Of a DNA stretch of 64,000 nt, positions 16,839 through 26,407 are shown piece by piece. Below the pieces are notes generated by a model, which ran no database searches, was not told where the DNA came from, and saw only the letters and a list, made by a program, of their open reading frames with translations. This DNA comes from Butyrivibrio sp. INlla14 (lineage in GTDB: Bacteria > Bacillota > Clostridia > Lachnospirales > Lachnospiraceae). Both the position numbers and the translations under genes were made by a program. Location: the NCBI RefSeq assembly GCF_900102515.1, contig NZ_FMVS01000004.1, forward strand, positions 1-64,000, read 5' to 3'. Each line of letters starts with the position of its first letter. Positions within the stretch are counted from its first letter, which is position 1.

Positions 16839-17543
16839 ATGAAAAAAAGAAATGCATTGCTTCTGTCGACTTGTCTTTTGATCGTAATGGTGCTGTCCGC
16901 ATGTGGAAGTAGTTCCAACTCTAGCCAAGGTTATAGAGATATCATCACTTCTGTCAAATATGGCGATGATACAACATATGTCATAGGCCATAAAAGCCCT
17001 GACTCTGATACTGTTGGATCCGCCATTGCCTATGCATATCTGCTCAATCAGCTTGGAATAAAGGCTGAAGCCGCTATAAGCGAAGAGATAAATGGTGAGA
17101 CCAAATATGCTCTCGATTATTTTGGTATTGCGGTACCAGCAGAAATCAAGGATGCAACCGGCAAACAGTTTGTCCTGGTAGATCATAGCACTTACTCACA
17201 GACTATTGATGGAATGGATTCGGCAAAAATAGTGGGAATAATTGCTGATGTTATCGCTTTTGGCGAAGATAATACAAGAGCAATGGCCGATCGCATGTAT
17301 GAAGTCGCAGCTGCCAAATATGCTGATTCAGGACTTGATTACCTATATGCCAAGGTTAAAAATCATGGCGATGATGATTCAGAGAACAGAATGTACACTA
17401 TTGCTTACGGAGACGGAGCCGTAGAAGTGCTTGAGGAAGCCATAGGCGGCTATGATGGAACCAAGTATTTTATTCATAAGGAATCACAGTCCCGAAAGAA
17501 GGTAATGGTCCCAGCAATTGATAAGGTTCTGGAAAAGAAATAA
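16839..17543 (+). CDS. lipoprotein related to manganese pyrophosphatase, DHH motif lost
   Basis: 234 residues. A signal peptide and lipobox (VLSACGSS) are joined to a family II inorganic pyrophosphatase fold. VIGHKSPDSDTVGSAIAYAYLL corresponds to the DHD-type metal motif and FVLVDHS to the next one. After AKIVGII the sequence jumps to ADVIAFGEDN, omitting the DHH motif, and ends with SRKKVMVPAIDKVLE, like the end of DHHA2. The protein is ~80 residues short. RBS TAGGAGG precedes 16839. Catalysis is doubtful; export of a PpaC-like protein is unusual. Confidence 0.75.
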   Translation: MKKRNALLLSTCLLIVMVLSACGSSSNSSQGYRDIITSVKYGDDTTYVIGHKSPDSDTVGSAIAYAYLLNQLGIKAEAAISEEINGETKYALDYFGIAVPAEIKDATGKQFVLVDHSTYSQTIDGMDSAKIVGIIADVIAFGEDNTRAMADRMYEVAAAKYADSGLDYLYAKVKNHGDDDSENRMYTIAYGDGAVEVLEEAIGGYDGTKYFIHKESQSRKKVMVPAIDKVLEKK

Positions 17544-17560
17544 AGATATGTTATTAGAAC

Positions 17561-17597
17561 AAAAATCTCATCAAACAGATAGTTTGATGAGATTTTT
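17561..17597. terminator. bidirectional terminator
   Basis: AAAATCTCATCAAAC and GTTTGATGAGATTTT pair perfectly (15 bp) with a short loop. The arms share CTCATCAAA with the hairpin at 12083. Confidence 0.85.
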
Positions 17598-17659
17598 GTG
17601 TTATCCTAGATATGCTGATTTTCAGCAGTAAGAAAGACAGTTTTGGTTTGGAGGAGATT

Positions 17660-18754
17660 ATGAAAAAGAATGTAGTGATAATGCTGGCATTATGTAGCAT
17701 TATAGGAACGACAGGCTGCGGGATTAATTCAAATGAAGGCACAGTAAATACGAGCTCTGAGAGCACTTTGTTTGAGCCAATAAGTGAAGGTGTCGCAAGC
17801 GGAGAGGCAAGCACAGGAAATGAGCAAACTGAAGCAGCTTCTAACGGTTCATCAGAAAATGAGGCTTCATCGGAAGATAGCTACGATGCATACCAGAAAT
17901 ATTTGGATTATATTTCACCCAAGGATAAAGCTACTGTAAAGCTTGACCCAGAGTCTGAGAAACTATATCAGGCATTCATAGATGGCACAGAGCCAGCGCA
18001 GTACGACATTGACGTAGATATTGCTGAGTACATATGCCTGTCTGAAGTTTTGGAAAATGGTAAGAGCTATACACTAAATGAGATAAAAGAAAAACTTTCA
18101 TCAGAGGGCCAGTATGGTGAAGGCTGGTTGTATGAGATTCAAAGTGAAGGATATATAGATCTTGGCCTTGATGAGAGCTATGAGCTATGCATGGATATTG
18201 GTGCGTCAGAGTTTAATCTTACTCTCGTTGTAAAAAATATTGATGGCAAGCTAAAGATTTGCTTTGCAGGTGATTCCTGGAGCAGAAATATGACGGTTGT
18301 AAAATACTCCGGATATGTTGAGTCTTATGGTTCAGGCGGAGCAAACTATCACGGTGGTCAAACAGGATATATTGATGCAAACGGCAAGTACCATTTCTGG
18401 TATAGATCAACTGAAGAGGGTATACTTCCAGATGATGATGGCAAGCTTACTCATAACGATCAGCTTATCGGAGAAAATATCGGAATGTATCTTGATAGCT
18501 TCTCCTTTGATAGATCCTATGAGGGCAAGGAATATCAGTACGTCTACATAGTAGATTCTGAGGGCAGAGAAGACGTGGATGTAGACCTTTCTCAACCAGG
18601 TAACGCTTACGAAATGGCGCAGAAAGCTATAGAGTCAAGCGGCAATACCTATGTTTCTGATACCGAAGCTAAGGCCCTTATGGACGAGCAGAGGAAAACC
18701 ATAGGTCTTTCCGATGAAATCTATAAGTATGGAGATGAACTATATCCTTACTAA
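17660..18754 (+). CDS. lipoprotein of unknown function, ends at in-frame TAA
   Basis: 364 residues from the ATG at 17660 (TTGGAGGAG 5-13 bases upstream). Signal peptide and lipobox (IIGTTGCG), a low-complexity Ser/Glu/Ala linker (~20-80), then a globular domain (DYISPKDKATVKLDPESEKLYQ, TLNEIKEKLSSEGQ). It ends in a C-terminal helix with DTEAKALMDEQRK. The domain is common in Butyrivibrio exported proteins but I do not know its role. TAA at 18752-18754 ends it, yet the frame stays open for another 132 codons. Confidence 0.7.
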   Translation: MKKNVVIMLALCSIIGTTGCGINSNEGTVNTSSESTLFEPISEGVASGEASTGNEQTEAASNGSSENEASSEDSYDAYQKYLDYISPKDKATVKLDPESEKLYQAFIDGTEPAQYDIDVDIAEYICLSEVLENGKSYTLNEIKEKLSSEGQYGEGWLYEIQSEGYIDLGLDESYELCMDIGASEFNLTLVVKNIDGKLKICFAGDSWSRNMTVVKYSGYVESYGSGGANYHGGQTGYIDANGKYHFWYRSTEEGILPDDDGKLTHNDQLIGENIGMYLDSFSFDRSYEGKEYQYVYIVDSEGREDVDVDLSQPGNAYEMAQKAIESSGNTYVSDTEAKALMDEQRKTIGLSDEIYKYGDELYPY

Positions 18755-19153
18755 AAAAGAATAGATAAGCTGAAGACTGTATACAAAGAGATTGGCTTTG
18801 ACGATGAGTATATTGACTGGCTAAGTGGTTTTACGTCGAGCTATGGGTACGAGGATTACTACGATTTCAGTGATTTCGATGACAGCTGGGGCGGATGGGA
18901 ATCATATGAAGAAGAATATGGCAACAACATAAGTGACGGCAGTCCCTGTGAATATGGTTATGACTATGAGAACGAAGATTACAATGATGGCTGGATCTAT
19001 GATTTTGAGGAAAAGATCTGGTACATGTATGAGGACGATATACTCTATCTGTATGATGATGAGACAGGCACCACGTTCTATTATGATGAGCAGAACGACA
19101 AGATCTATTATTATGATGAAGAAATTGACGACTGGCGCGAAGTAGAAGAATGA
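18755..19153 (+). pseudogene. in-frame continuation of the lipoprotein after a stop
   Basis: Reading on in the same frame gives 132 residues, KRIDKLKTVYKEIGFDDEY then an extremely Asp/Glu/Tyr/Trp-rich tail with degenerate repeats (YYDEQNDKIYYYDEE, YEDDILYLYDDE). There is no SD or early ATG, so it is not a separate gene. Either the TAA is a nonsense mutation or readthrough is used. The acidic tail may bind cations or carbohydrate (inference). Confidence 0.6.
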
Positions 19154-19189
19154 AAGAAAGCTTTTAGTTTGAATTTATGTTATTATAGA

Positions 19190-19235
19190 AAAGAGGCAAA
19201 GGTGCTGATTTTGTAGGCGTCTTTGCCTCTTTTTC
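19190..19235 (+). terminator. intrinsic terminator
   Basis: AAAGAGGCAAAG (19190-19201) and CTTTGCCTCTTT (19221-19232), 12-bp stem followed by T's. Confidence 0.9.
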
Positions 19236-19283
19236 TTTGGAAAATTTGCAATAGATGTATCTGGAAGGGGGAGTTTGTGGTAT

Positions 19284-20273
19284 ATGGTTACGCTAAATGA
19301 CTATCTTTACAATGGAGATACTGTACTAAAGATAATACAGATGTATTCCAGGGACTTAAAAGAATCCTCGATAAAGACTGGGAATACAGTAGATATGTTT
19401 CATAGCAACTTCCTTCTACGCATGGAGGAATTGCTTGTTCACAACGACTTCCTAACTTCTCAGTCTCAGAGAATAAGGGAACTTTATAAATATATGACCA
19501 GACAGTATCCGCAGCTTGCATTCACCTTCAAGGGACGGATCAAGTCGCTGATCAGAGCTGAAGAGAAGTTTAATGCTTATATAGTTGAAACAATCTACAA
19601 TTACTACAAGAAAAACGGATCTTTTCCTGAGCCTACACTGGTCAAGAGTAAAATTGAGCATTTCAGGGATCTTATCGCTTATAGGATTGTAATTTCTATG
19701 CCTAAATGCCATGTGAATAACTCTGATGAGAGAAAAGAGATAGAGCTTCAGTACCTTTATGAAATAGCCAATATAATCCCTGATTTCCTGGAACAGCGGG
19801 GGTTCAGCCCGGAAATATCAGCTATTGATAATGCAGTTTCATCAAATATGCTAAAAGAATCTGCTCGTCCTTATTTTAGAGATTATATCAGCAATCCAAG
19901 TTCCTATGGCTACGAGTCTCTTCACATAACGCTTTATGACAATGAATCCCGCAGTTATGTCGAGGTGCAGCTTCGTACAAAGGATATGGATGATTACGCG
20001 GAGATAGGACCTGCTAATCATCTGGGATATGAAAAGAGGCAGCTAAAAGAAAGGACTCGAAGGAATAAGATTCCAAAAGGGGAAAGTATTTATTTCGATG
20101 AAGCCTTTGAAAGAGGAATGCTTCTCCAGCAGCTTGAGCTGTCAAAGGTCGATGTAAACATGTTTGGTGCTATTGATAACAGTCTGATAAATGACGGCTG
20201 TGGACTGTACAGAGGTCGACTAATTCTTCCCTTTGAGCACTTGTCCAGATTTCAAAACGATAAAATTGATTAA
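19284..20273 (+). CDS. RelA/SpoT-fold (p)ppGpp synthetase-like protein
   Basis: 329 residues from the ATG at 19284, chosen because GGGGGAG lies 11 bp upstream; a TTG at 19275 is too close to it. Synthetase motifs: FKGRIKSLIRAEEKF (GTP side), FRDLIAYRIVIS (metal Asp), YGYESLHITLY and YVEVQLRTKDMDDYAE. There is no HD hydrolase, TGS or ACT domain, as in small alarmone synthetases, though it is longer than RelQ (~210 residues). Likely makes (p)ppGpp in the cytoplasm. Activity is inferred from motifs. Confidence 0.82.
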   Translation: MVTLNDYLYNGDTVLKIIQMYSRDLKESSIKTGNTVDMFHSNFLLRMEELLVHNDFLTSQSQRIRELYKYMTRQYPQLAFTFKGRIKSLIRAEEKFNAYIVETIYNYYKKNGSFPEPTLVKSKIEHFRDLIAYRIVISMPKCHVNNSDERKEIELQYLYEIANIIPDFLEQRGFSPEISAIDNAVSSNMLKESARPYFRDYISNPSSYGYESLHITLYDNESRSYVEVQLRTKDMDDYAEIGPANHLGYEKRQLKERTRRNKIPKGESIYFDEAFERGMLLQQLELSKVDVNMFGAIDNSLINDGCGLYRGRLILPFEHLSRFQNDKID

Positions 20274-20356
20274 AATTTCCTGTCTCTGAAGAAAAGTTGT
20301 AAAATACTTTAAGACATGAGAGTTTTACTGTTTGAGAACAGGAAGGAAGAGAGAAT

Positions 20357-21031
20357 ATGAAATCTGAGGGATTTTTTTACGGCTGTATTCTGCTAATTAT
20401 TTCACTGGTTTTTGCATATGTATTATGGCAGGTTTGGGACGGCCCCAGCCAAATCTCTAGTACAGATGATGAAGATGAGACACAAAGCGGTAATCAGATT
20501 GTACGCATCCTACTGCCGATAGTTATCGGTATGTTTGCGCTTTCATTTATTTTGATAAGCGGTGTTTATGTATATTTTAACTACATCGGCGCAGGTATTG
20601 CCGCTGGCGGAGCATTGTTTAGCTATATTGGCATTTTGTTCATAACATCTGGAAATAAAAAGAAAAAAAGGTGCACTGTCAGTTGCTTGGGATATGTGTC
20701 TGATCACTTGGAACAAGAAGATTCTGAAAATCGTGTGAGCTATGTACCAATCATCACTTATACTGTAAATGGTAATAAATATACCTTGCAAGGAGATTTC
20801 GGCGGTGGTAAAAATGCAATTCCGCAGATTGGTGACACTATAGAAGTTTTTTATGATCCAATGTCCCCCAAAGTGGCTCAGAGTGTACATGACCGTAAGG
20901 AAAGCAAAGTGTTTGCTATTTGGTTCCTAGCATTTGGAATTCCGATGTTTCTGATTGGTCTTGAAATTTGTATGCCATTGGAGCGCTTGTATTGGATTTT
21001 ACGAGCTTGGTTTTTGGCAAAATGGAAGTAA
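20357..21031 (+). CDS. DUF3592 membrane protein
   Basis: 224 residues. Hydrophobic helices at ~6-26, ~55-95 and near the C-terminus enclose a domain with VSYVPIITYTVNGNKYTLQGD and GDTIEVFYDPMSPKVAQS, the hallmark of DUF3592. These are membrane proteins of unknown function that resemble Mu-transposase-like or tubby-associated proteins. RBS GGAAGGAAGAG precedes 20357. The only other DUF3592-like proteins here are at 26977 and 34668. Confidence 0.8.
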   Translation: MKSEGFFYGCILLIISLVFAYVLWQVWDGPSQISSTDDEDETQSGNQIVRILLPIVIGMFALSFILISGVYVYFNYIGAGIAAGGALFSYIGILFITSGNKKKKRCTVSCLGYVSDHLEQEDSENRVSYVPIITYTVNGNKYTLQGDFGGGKNAIPQIGDTIEVFYDPMSPKVAQSVHDRKESKVFAIWFLAFGIPMFLIGLEICMPLERLYWILRAWFLAKWK

Positions 21032-21108
21032 ATATAGAATCATATTTTTAAATTAATCCAGAGGGTTTGACTGTAATTTAACTAAAAAAATCGTAAATTG
21101 AGACCACT

Positions 21109-21147
21109 AGACCTTTTAGCCAGGAAACACGCTAAAAGGTCTTTTTA
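21109..21147 (+). terminator. intrinsic terminator
   Basis: AGACCTTTTAGC and GCTAAAAGGTCT pair over a 10-nt loop, followed by TTTTT. The 190 bp after it hold a GC-rich hairpin with a GAAA loop (~21174-21200) and then the leader of the M13 gene, nothing else. Confidence 0.9.
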
Positions 21148-21337
21148 TGATATAGGAAATCTTCGCAATACCGCTCGGGCGCGAAAGCGTCGCTAGCGGC
21201 TCTTTATTCTAGAAAATCCCCACGCTGATTTTATGCTTATTTAAGATAATTACATATCTATTAATGCTATTATCGATGTATAGCCGCTTATAAATTATCG
21301 TTATCAAGGTAAAACGGCGTTAGGAGAAGATTAGCTA

Positions 21338-23503
21338 ATGATAGGCAAAAAATGGAATGTAATTAGAAAAACTACTTCAGTTATACTTTTGGCCGCTCTG
21401 GCTGTAATGTCTGCTGGATGTGGAAGTGCAGCCAGCACGGCAGACTCTGGAATGTCTTCTCAAAAAGTAGAAAGTACAGATCTTTCCGGCGTGCCCGGAG
21501 GAGGTAAATGGGTTGATTCTGACGTTTATGGCATGGTGAAGCCTGAAGATAACATACGTCTTCAGGACGACTTTGCTGCAGCTGCCAACAAAGACTATAT
21601 TTTGTCTGCAGTTATGGATCCTGCTTATGAAGAGGCCAGTATAGTCCTTGATGCATCTAAGCTGGTTTATGAAAGATGTATGGCAATTGCCTCTGATGAT
21701 ACTATGACAGACGACAATGCTTTAAAATACAAAACTTTGGTAAAGCTGCACTCTAACTGGGATGAGAGAAATAAGCTTGGAGTGGAACCTCTAAAAAAAT
21801 ATATTTCAGACATACAGAGTATATCTTCTATAAGCGATCTTACGGAATATCAGGGGAGTACCAAAAGAAATCCCTTTAAACTCGGGTTACTTATGCCTGA
21901 ATCCGCAGGAGTACAAATGCAATTCCCGGACAGGAGTACATTAAACCTTACGGCTCCAAGTCTTTCCCTCGGATCTGTCTCTTCATATGTGGAATATACA
22001 GGTAAAACATTATCAGCCAAGGAAAGATGCGATGATGTAATTGGATATTTTCTTGGAAGAATCGGTTTTTCTGAAAAAGAAATCAAAGATACTTTAAAAG
22101 GAAATTACAGAATAGAAACTTTTATCGCCAGAAACAGTAATATAGATTACTTCGGCGTAAATGAAATGTTTACAAAGGCTCAAAACAACAGAGAAGGGAT
22201 AGGTGCCTTGCAGGGGGCTTATCCGCTCTTACAGATCCTGGATAGCAGGGGCTATTCCGGATGCAATAGTTTTTATGTGGATTACACATATCTCAAATCC
22301 CTGTCTGGGATTTATACAGAAAAGAATCTTAAGGATATCAAGTCATTTCTTATAGTCCATACCATCGATTCGACCAAGTATCTTCTTGACCGCGAATCAT
22401 ATGAAAAGATGGTTGCGCTATATAACCAGGGCGCCGGAAGCCATGAGGAATTTTCAGATGGCCAGCTTAGCGTCCTCTTTAGAAATGATATGAAAATCTG
22501 TGGTTTTCTTCCATTATTGGATACGTTATACCTGGAAAAATACTATAAGGACAGCGAAAAAACAGATCAGGTAAAAGAATTTACTGACGCACTTATAAAG
22601 GCTTATTTAAAAATACTAGATGAAGAAGACTGGATGTCAGATGGTACAAAAACAGCTGCAAAAGAAAAACTGCAAAACATGGCTCTACACCTCATAAAAC
22701 CTGATAATGTCGCTGATTACTCATTAGCAGAAATAAAATCCTACGAAGAAGGAGGCAACTTAGTTGAAGCTGCTGCTGAGGGCAGACGCATGTTGGAAGC
22801 TCACATGGCAGAAAAAAGTAAGAATCCTGATTGGGACAGGTTCAAATGGGATATTTATGATGCAGGTAGAACTACTACCGAGGTTAACTGTGTTTATTAT
22901 ACAAACGAAAACGGCATCTATATAATGGCGGGTTATCTGGCCATGTGCGATGCCGCATTCGGAGATGCTTCATCACTTGAACAGTTTGCAGGAATCGTAG
23001 GAACTACTATTGGTCATGAGATAACTCATGGATTTGATTCTAACGGAACAAAGTTTGACCTGTACGGACGGCAGTTTGATGAAAATATAAAAGCCATCGA
23101 CTGGATGGCTGTAGAGGACAGGTCAAAGATGGATGAAAAGGCATCAAAACTAGCAGGCTATTTCTCACTGGCAAGACCTATTCCCGGACAACAAAAAGTA
23201 AATGGAAGCAGCATAAAAGATGAAGCCATAGCCGATATGGGCGGCATCAAGTCAGTTCTATATGTGGCAAAAGATTTGCCTGATTTTGATTATGACGAGT
23301 TTTTCAGAGCCTTTGCAAGGCAATATGCGCAGCAGACAACTAAGGAAAACGAACTTGGCACAATGAAAGCTGACATACATCCACTTCCATTTCACAGAAT
23401 AAACATTATGCTTCAACAATATGATGAATTCATCGAAACCTATGATATTAAGCCGGGAGATGGAATGTACCTAAGCCCAGAAAAAAGAGTATGTGTCTGG
23501 TGA
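21338..23503 (+). CDS. M13-family zinc metallopeptidase lipoprotein (PepO-like)
   Basis: 721 residues. Lipobox VMSAGCG with lipid Cys28, so anchored to the outer surface. The neprilysin fold is complete: IGHEITHGFD (ligands H560, H564; catalytic E561), DEAIADMGG (third ligand E629), DIHPLPFHRIN and a final RVCVW matching the conserved CxVW end. Likely an oligopeptidase acting outside the cell. RBS TAGGAGAAG is 10 bp before 21338. The canonical NAYY motif appears as NCVYY, a mild deviation. Confidence 0.93.
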   Translation: MIGKKWNVIRKTTSVILLAALAVMSAGCGSAASTADSGMSSQKVESTDLSGVPGGGKWVDSDVYGMVKPEDNIRLQDDFAAAANKDYILSAVMDPAYEEASIVLDASKLVYERCMAIASDDTMTDDNALKYKTLVKLHSNWDERNKLGVEPLKKYISDIQSISSISDLTEYQGSTKRNPFKLGLLMPESAGVQMQFPDRSTLNLTAPSLSLGSVSSYVEYTGKTLSAKERCDDVIGYFLGRIGFSEKEIKDTLKGNYRIETFIARNSNIDYFGVNEMFTKAQNNREGIGALQGAYPLLQILDSRGYSGCNSFYVDYTYLKSLSGIYTEKNLKDIKSFLIVHTIDSTKYLLDRESYEKMVALYNQGAGSHEEFSDGQLSVLFRNDMKICGFLPLLDTLYLEKYYKDSEKTDQVKEFTDALIKAYLKILDEEDWMSDGTKTAAKEKLQNMALHLIKPDNVADYSLAEIKSYEEGGNLVEAAAEGRRMLEAHMAEKSKNPDWDRFKWDIYDAGRTTTEVNCVYYTNENGIYIMAGYLAMCDAAFGDASSLEQFAGIVGTTIGHEITHGFDSNGTKFDLYGRQFDENIKAIDWMAVEDRSKMDEKASKLAGYFSLARPIPGQQKVNGSSIKDEAIADMGGIKSVLYVAKDLPDFDYDEFFRAFARQYAQQTTKENELGTMKADIHPLPFHRINIMLQQYDEFIETYDIKPGDGMYLSPEKRVCVW

Positions 23504-23529
23504 TGTCTTATTCAGGAAGGAGACTAATT

Positions 23530-24375
23530 ATGGGATCAGAGACTTCAAATGCAGCAATAAGGCTTGATAATATAATCAAAAGCTACGGCAAGCATGACGT
23601 ACTAAAAGGGGTAACCATGCAGGTTAATAAAGGCGACATCTACGGTCTGGTGGGCAAAAATGGTGCAGGAAAAACCACAATATTTAAGATGATCCTTGGA
23701 TTGTCAGAATACACTTCCGGCAGTGTTTCCATAGCTGGCTCACAAAATCGAAAAGAACTCTTTGCAAACAGGTCAAAGGTTGGATTTTTTGTAGGGTCTA
23801 ATTTCTACGGTTATCTTTCCGGGAAAGCAAACCTTGAATACTATGCAGCTGCAAAGGGACTCAAGGGAAAAGCGCTAAAACAGGAGGTTGATCGTGTTCT
23901 AAATGTCGTGGGCCTTACAGGCGGTAAGGAAAATCAGAAAGCAAAAGGATATTCCCTTGGAATGAAACAGCGTCTTGGAATAGGCAATGCAATCCTTGGT
24001 AATCCAGATATACTCATCCTCGACGAGCCAACCAACGGTCTGGATCCTCAGGGCATAGCCGATATCCGCCACATGATACGGCGATTCAGGGATGAGTTTG
24101 GTATGACAGTCATAGTGTCAAGCCATATTCTTGGTGAACTGGAAAATACCGCAGATCGTTTCGGCATAGTACACAATGGAGTTATAGCAAAAGAGATCAC
24201 ACAGGATGACCTTTCTGCGAAGCGCCCTGAAGTAGAACTTACAGTTTCTGCAGGAAATTTGGAAAGAGCCAAGAGTATTCTTGCAGAAAATGGAATTGAT
24301 ATCCTAAAAGAAGGAAAAGAGAAAGTTACTCTGGAAGATTATTACTTTGAACTCATTGGAGGATCAGCAGAATGA
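23530..24375 (+). CDS. ABC transporter ATP-binding protein
   Basis: 281 residues from the ATG at 23530 (RBS CAGGAAGGAG); an earlier in-frame ATG would overlap the peptidase gene. Walker A GKNGAGKTT, signature YSLGMKQRLG, Walker B ILILDEPTNGLD, switch SSHILGEL. It matches the lantibiotic/bacitracin (BcrA/LanF) subclass. Its end overlaps the first permease gene (ATGA). It forms a transporter with the two downstream permeases; substrate unknown. Confidence 0.93.
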   Translation: MGSETSNAAIRLDNIIKSYGKHDVLKGVTMQVNKGDIYGLVGKNGAGKTTIFKMILGLSEYTSGSVSIAGSQNRKELFANRSKVGFFVGSNFYGYLSGKANLEYYAAAKGLKGKALKQEVDRVLNVVGLTGGKENQKAKGYSLGMKQRLGIGNAILGNPDILILDEPTNGLDPQGIADIRHMIRRFRDEFGMTVIVSSHILGELENTADRFGIVHNGVIAKEITQDDLSAKRPEVELTVSAGNLERAKSILAENGIDILKEGKEKVTLEDYYFELIGGSAE

Positions 24376-25103
24376 GAAATTTGTTAAGAGCAGATTTGAA
24401 ACGTATCTTTCGGGTTGGCCTTATCTATGGAGGTCTTTTGCTTGCGCTGATCTATATTTCATATGCAGTACTTGAAGGTGTTGTAAATGATGGCTCAATC
24501 GGACTAATAAATGGAGTGCAGAAATCACTTAGCGGAGCACCTATGGCTCTTTTCATAGTATTCCCGACATTCTATGCTGTTTTTGCGCATGAGTTATCTT
24601 CAAAATCCATGCAGACAGTGCTTGGTCATGGTATAACTAGGAATAAGCTCATAATTGCCAAGCTCCTTGATGCTGCCATTCTACTTCTTTGCCTGTATCT
24701 GGTCATAATTATAGCGGCTCTCATTGTAATAAATACAGAATCGGCAATTGTATTAAGCCCGCAGCAACAGGTAAATCTTATTATATATATCATCCTGAGG
24801 TGGCTTAGACATTTTGGCTACATTGTCTTTTCTGCCATGATCATGTACATTTCCGGTTCTACAGTTCTTGGAATCATCGCATGTATCGCGTTTACGGTTG
24901 TGTTTAAACTGGTGTTTAACATAGTAGAATTTTTTTCTTCCCTTTCATTATACGATTATACCTATGATGGGTTGCTTGATTGGGCATATACCGGAATAGA
25001 AGTGGGAACAGTCCCATGGCAGCTTCTGCCTGCTATCTGTTATCTTTTGGCGGCACTGGCGATTACGACTTATTTTTTCCGGAGAAAGGAGTTTGACTTT
25101 TGA
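24372..25103 (+). CDS. ABC-2 type permease
   Basis: 243 residues, six predicted transmembrane helices, start MRNLLRADLKRIFRVG and the ABC-2 element FAHELSSKSMQTVLGHGITRNKLIIAK. It is overlapped by the ATPase gene upstream and by the second permease downstream, so the three form one operon. It resembles BcrB/LanE-type exporters for membrane-active peptides, but a peptide target is only an inference. Confidence 0.88.
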   Translation: MRNLLRADLKRIFRVGLIYGGLLLALIYISYAVLEGVVNDGSIGLINGVQKSLSGAPMALFIVFPTFYAVFAHELSSKSMQTVLGHGITRNKLIIAKLLDAAILLLCLYLVIIIAALIVINTESAIVLSPQQQVNLIIYIILRWLRHFGYIVFSAMIMYISGSTVLGIIACIAFTVVFKLVFNIVEFFSSLSLYDYTYDGLLDWAYTGIEVGTVPWQLLPAICYLLAALAITTYFFRRKEFDF

Positions 25104-25846
25104 AAAATCTAATTTTCGCAGATGTGAAAAGAATCCTGAGAAAACCGTCATATTGGATCGTACTTGGAATTTGCCTCCTTATTTCACTCTTTTGGACTAT
25201 TCAGTCAAACAATGACGGGGACTTAAGTGGCTTTTCATTTGCTTCTAGTCAGGGAACAGCTATAAACACAATGAATCTGTTTATAGGAATTGCAATATAC
25301 GTGAGCGTATATGCCGATGAATTCACGTCAAATTCTATGCAGTGTCTTATTGGAAGAGGGATTTCACGAAGGAGACTCCTTATTGCCAAGTTCATTAATT
25401 GTGTAATCGTAACCTTTATTTCATATGGAATCTATACTCTTTTTATCACTGTTACAGGTCTGATAACGGGAGCGAAGATGAATGTTGCGGAAAGCAGCTT
25501 TTTATATAGCACGATTCTAACCAATGCCTTTACCGTTCTGGGTTATGCAACAATATCCATGATCATTCTTTTCTGGAGTAAAAACGTTGCCTATGCAACG
25601 CTTGTGGATGCATTCCTGCTTTTTGCAGGAGATACTCTGTTAAGCGGCCTTAATGCTATTCCTGTGATCAATCTCTGGCATATAGACAGGCATGTTTTTT
25701 CACATGCCCTCGAATGTGCAAAAGTAGATTTGCTGCTTACCGGTGGCACAGCAATCTTTACACTGATTTGGCATGTTGCAAAGATCTGCGCTATTTCCAT
25801 TATTTTGGCATATTTGCTCTTTAGAAAAAAAGAACTGGATTTTTGA
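25100..25846 (+). CDS. ABC-2 type permease (paralog)
   Basis: 248 residues, six predicted helices. It repeats the pattern of its neighbour: YADEFTSNSMQCLIGRGISRRRLLIAK and a C-terminal FRKKELDF. The start is TTG at 25100, overlapping the upstream stop (TTGA), with GGAGAAAGGAG just before it. It forms a heterodimeric channel with the preceding permease (inferred). Confidence 0.88.
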   Translation: MKNLIFADVKRILRKPSYWIVLGICLLISLFWTIQSNNDGDLSGFSFASSQGTAINTMNLFIGIAIYVSVYADEFTSNSMQCLIGRGISRRRLLIAKFINCVIVTFISYGIYTLFITVTGLITGAKMNVAESSFLYSTILTNAFTVLGYATISMIILFWSKNVAYATLVDAFLLFAGDTLLSGLNAIPVINLWHIDRHVFSHALECAKVDLLLTGGTAIFTLIWHVAKICAISIILAYLLFRKKELDF

Positions 25847-25901
25847 CATTTTTTTATAGGCAGGGTAAATACAGGTATAACCTACTAAGGAGGTGTTCAC
25901 T

Positions 25902-26363
25902 ATGACAATCGCAATGGCAAACGATCATGCCGGTACGCAGATGAAGGAAGAAATTAAAGCTTACCTTTTATCGCAGGGCTACGAAGTAAAAGATTTTGGC
26001 GCATATGATGAAAAATCATGTGACCTGTCAGATTTTGTTTACCCAGCGTCTCTTGCAGTTGCCAGGGGAGAATGTGACAGAGGCATTTTTTGTGATGGAG
26101 TCGGTTACGGAAGTGCTCTTATAGCCAACAAAATTAACGGATGCTATGCGGCTGTATGTCAGGATCCTTTGTGTGCGACACTTGCCAGAGAGCACACAGA
26201 TTCCAATATCTTATGCCTCGGAGCCAAGATCATTGGAGGTCTTATGGCTATGGAGATAGTTAAGACATGGCTGAGCACCGAGCCTCTAATGGAAGAAAAA
26301 TATAGACGAAGAGTGCAGAAAGTCTGCGAAATCAACGATAAGCATTGCGTTCCGGTTAAATAA
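25902..26363 (+). CDS. RpiB/LacA/LacB-family sugar-phosphate isomerase
   Basis: 153 residues from the ATG at 25902 (AAGGAGGTG upstream; the GTG at 25893 is only an in-frame alternative). Motifs: ANDHAGTQMKEEI, IFCDGVGYGSALIANK with the catalytic Cys position kept, REHTDSNILCLGAKIIG. Cytoplasmic aldose-ketose isomerase of the ribose-5-phosphate/galactose-6-phosphate kind. The loop reads GVGYGS instead of GTGIGM, so the sugar may differ. Follows the ABC operon after a 56-bp gap. Confidence 0.88.
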   Translation: MTIAMANDHAGTQMKEEIKAYLLSQGYEVKDFGAYDEKSCDLSDFVYPASLAVARGECDRGIFCDGVGYGSALIANKINGCYAAVCQDPLCATLAREHTDSNILCLGAKIIGGLMAMEIVKTWLSTEPLMEEKYRRRVQKVCEINDKHCVPVK

Positions 26364-26380
26364 TCCTGAATCAAAAAAAT

Positions 26381-26407
26381 AGGGAGCGGGCGACCGTTCT
26401 CTTTTTT
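26381..26407 (+). terminator. intrinsic terminator after rpiB-like gene
   Basis: AGGGAGCGG and CCGTTCTCT pair around GCGA with two G-U pairs, then TTTTTT. Confidence 0.75.

Noticed and set aside
18933..19145. A separate Met/Arg/Thr-rich frame
   Set aside because: It is an off-frame shadow of the acidic tail that continues the lipoprotein.
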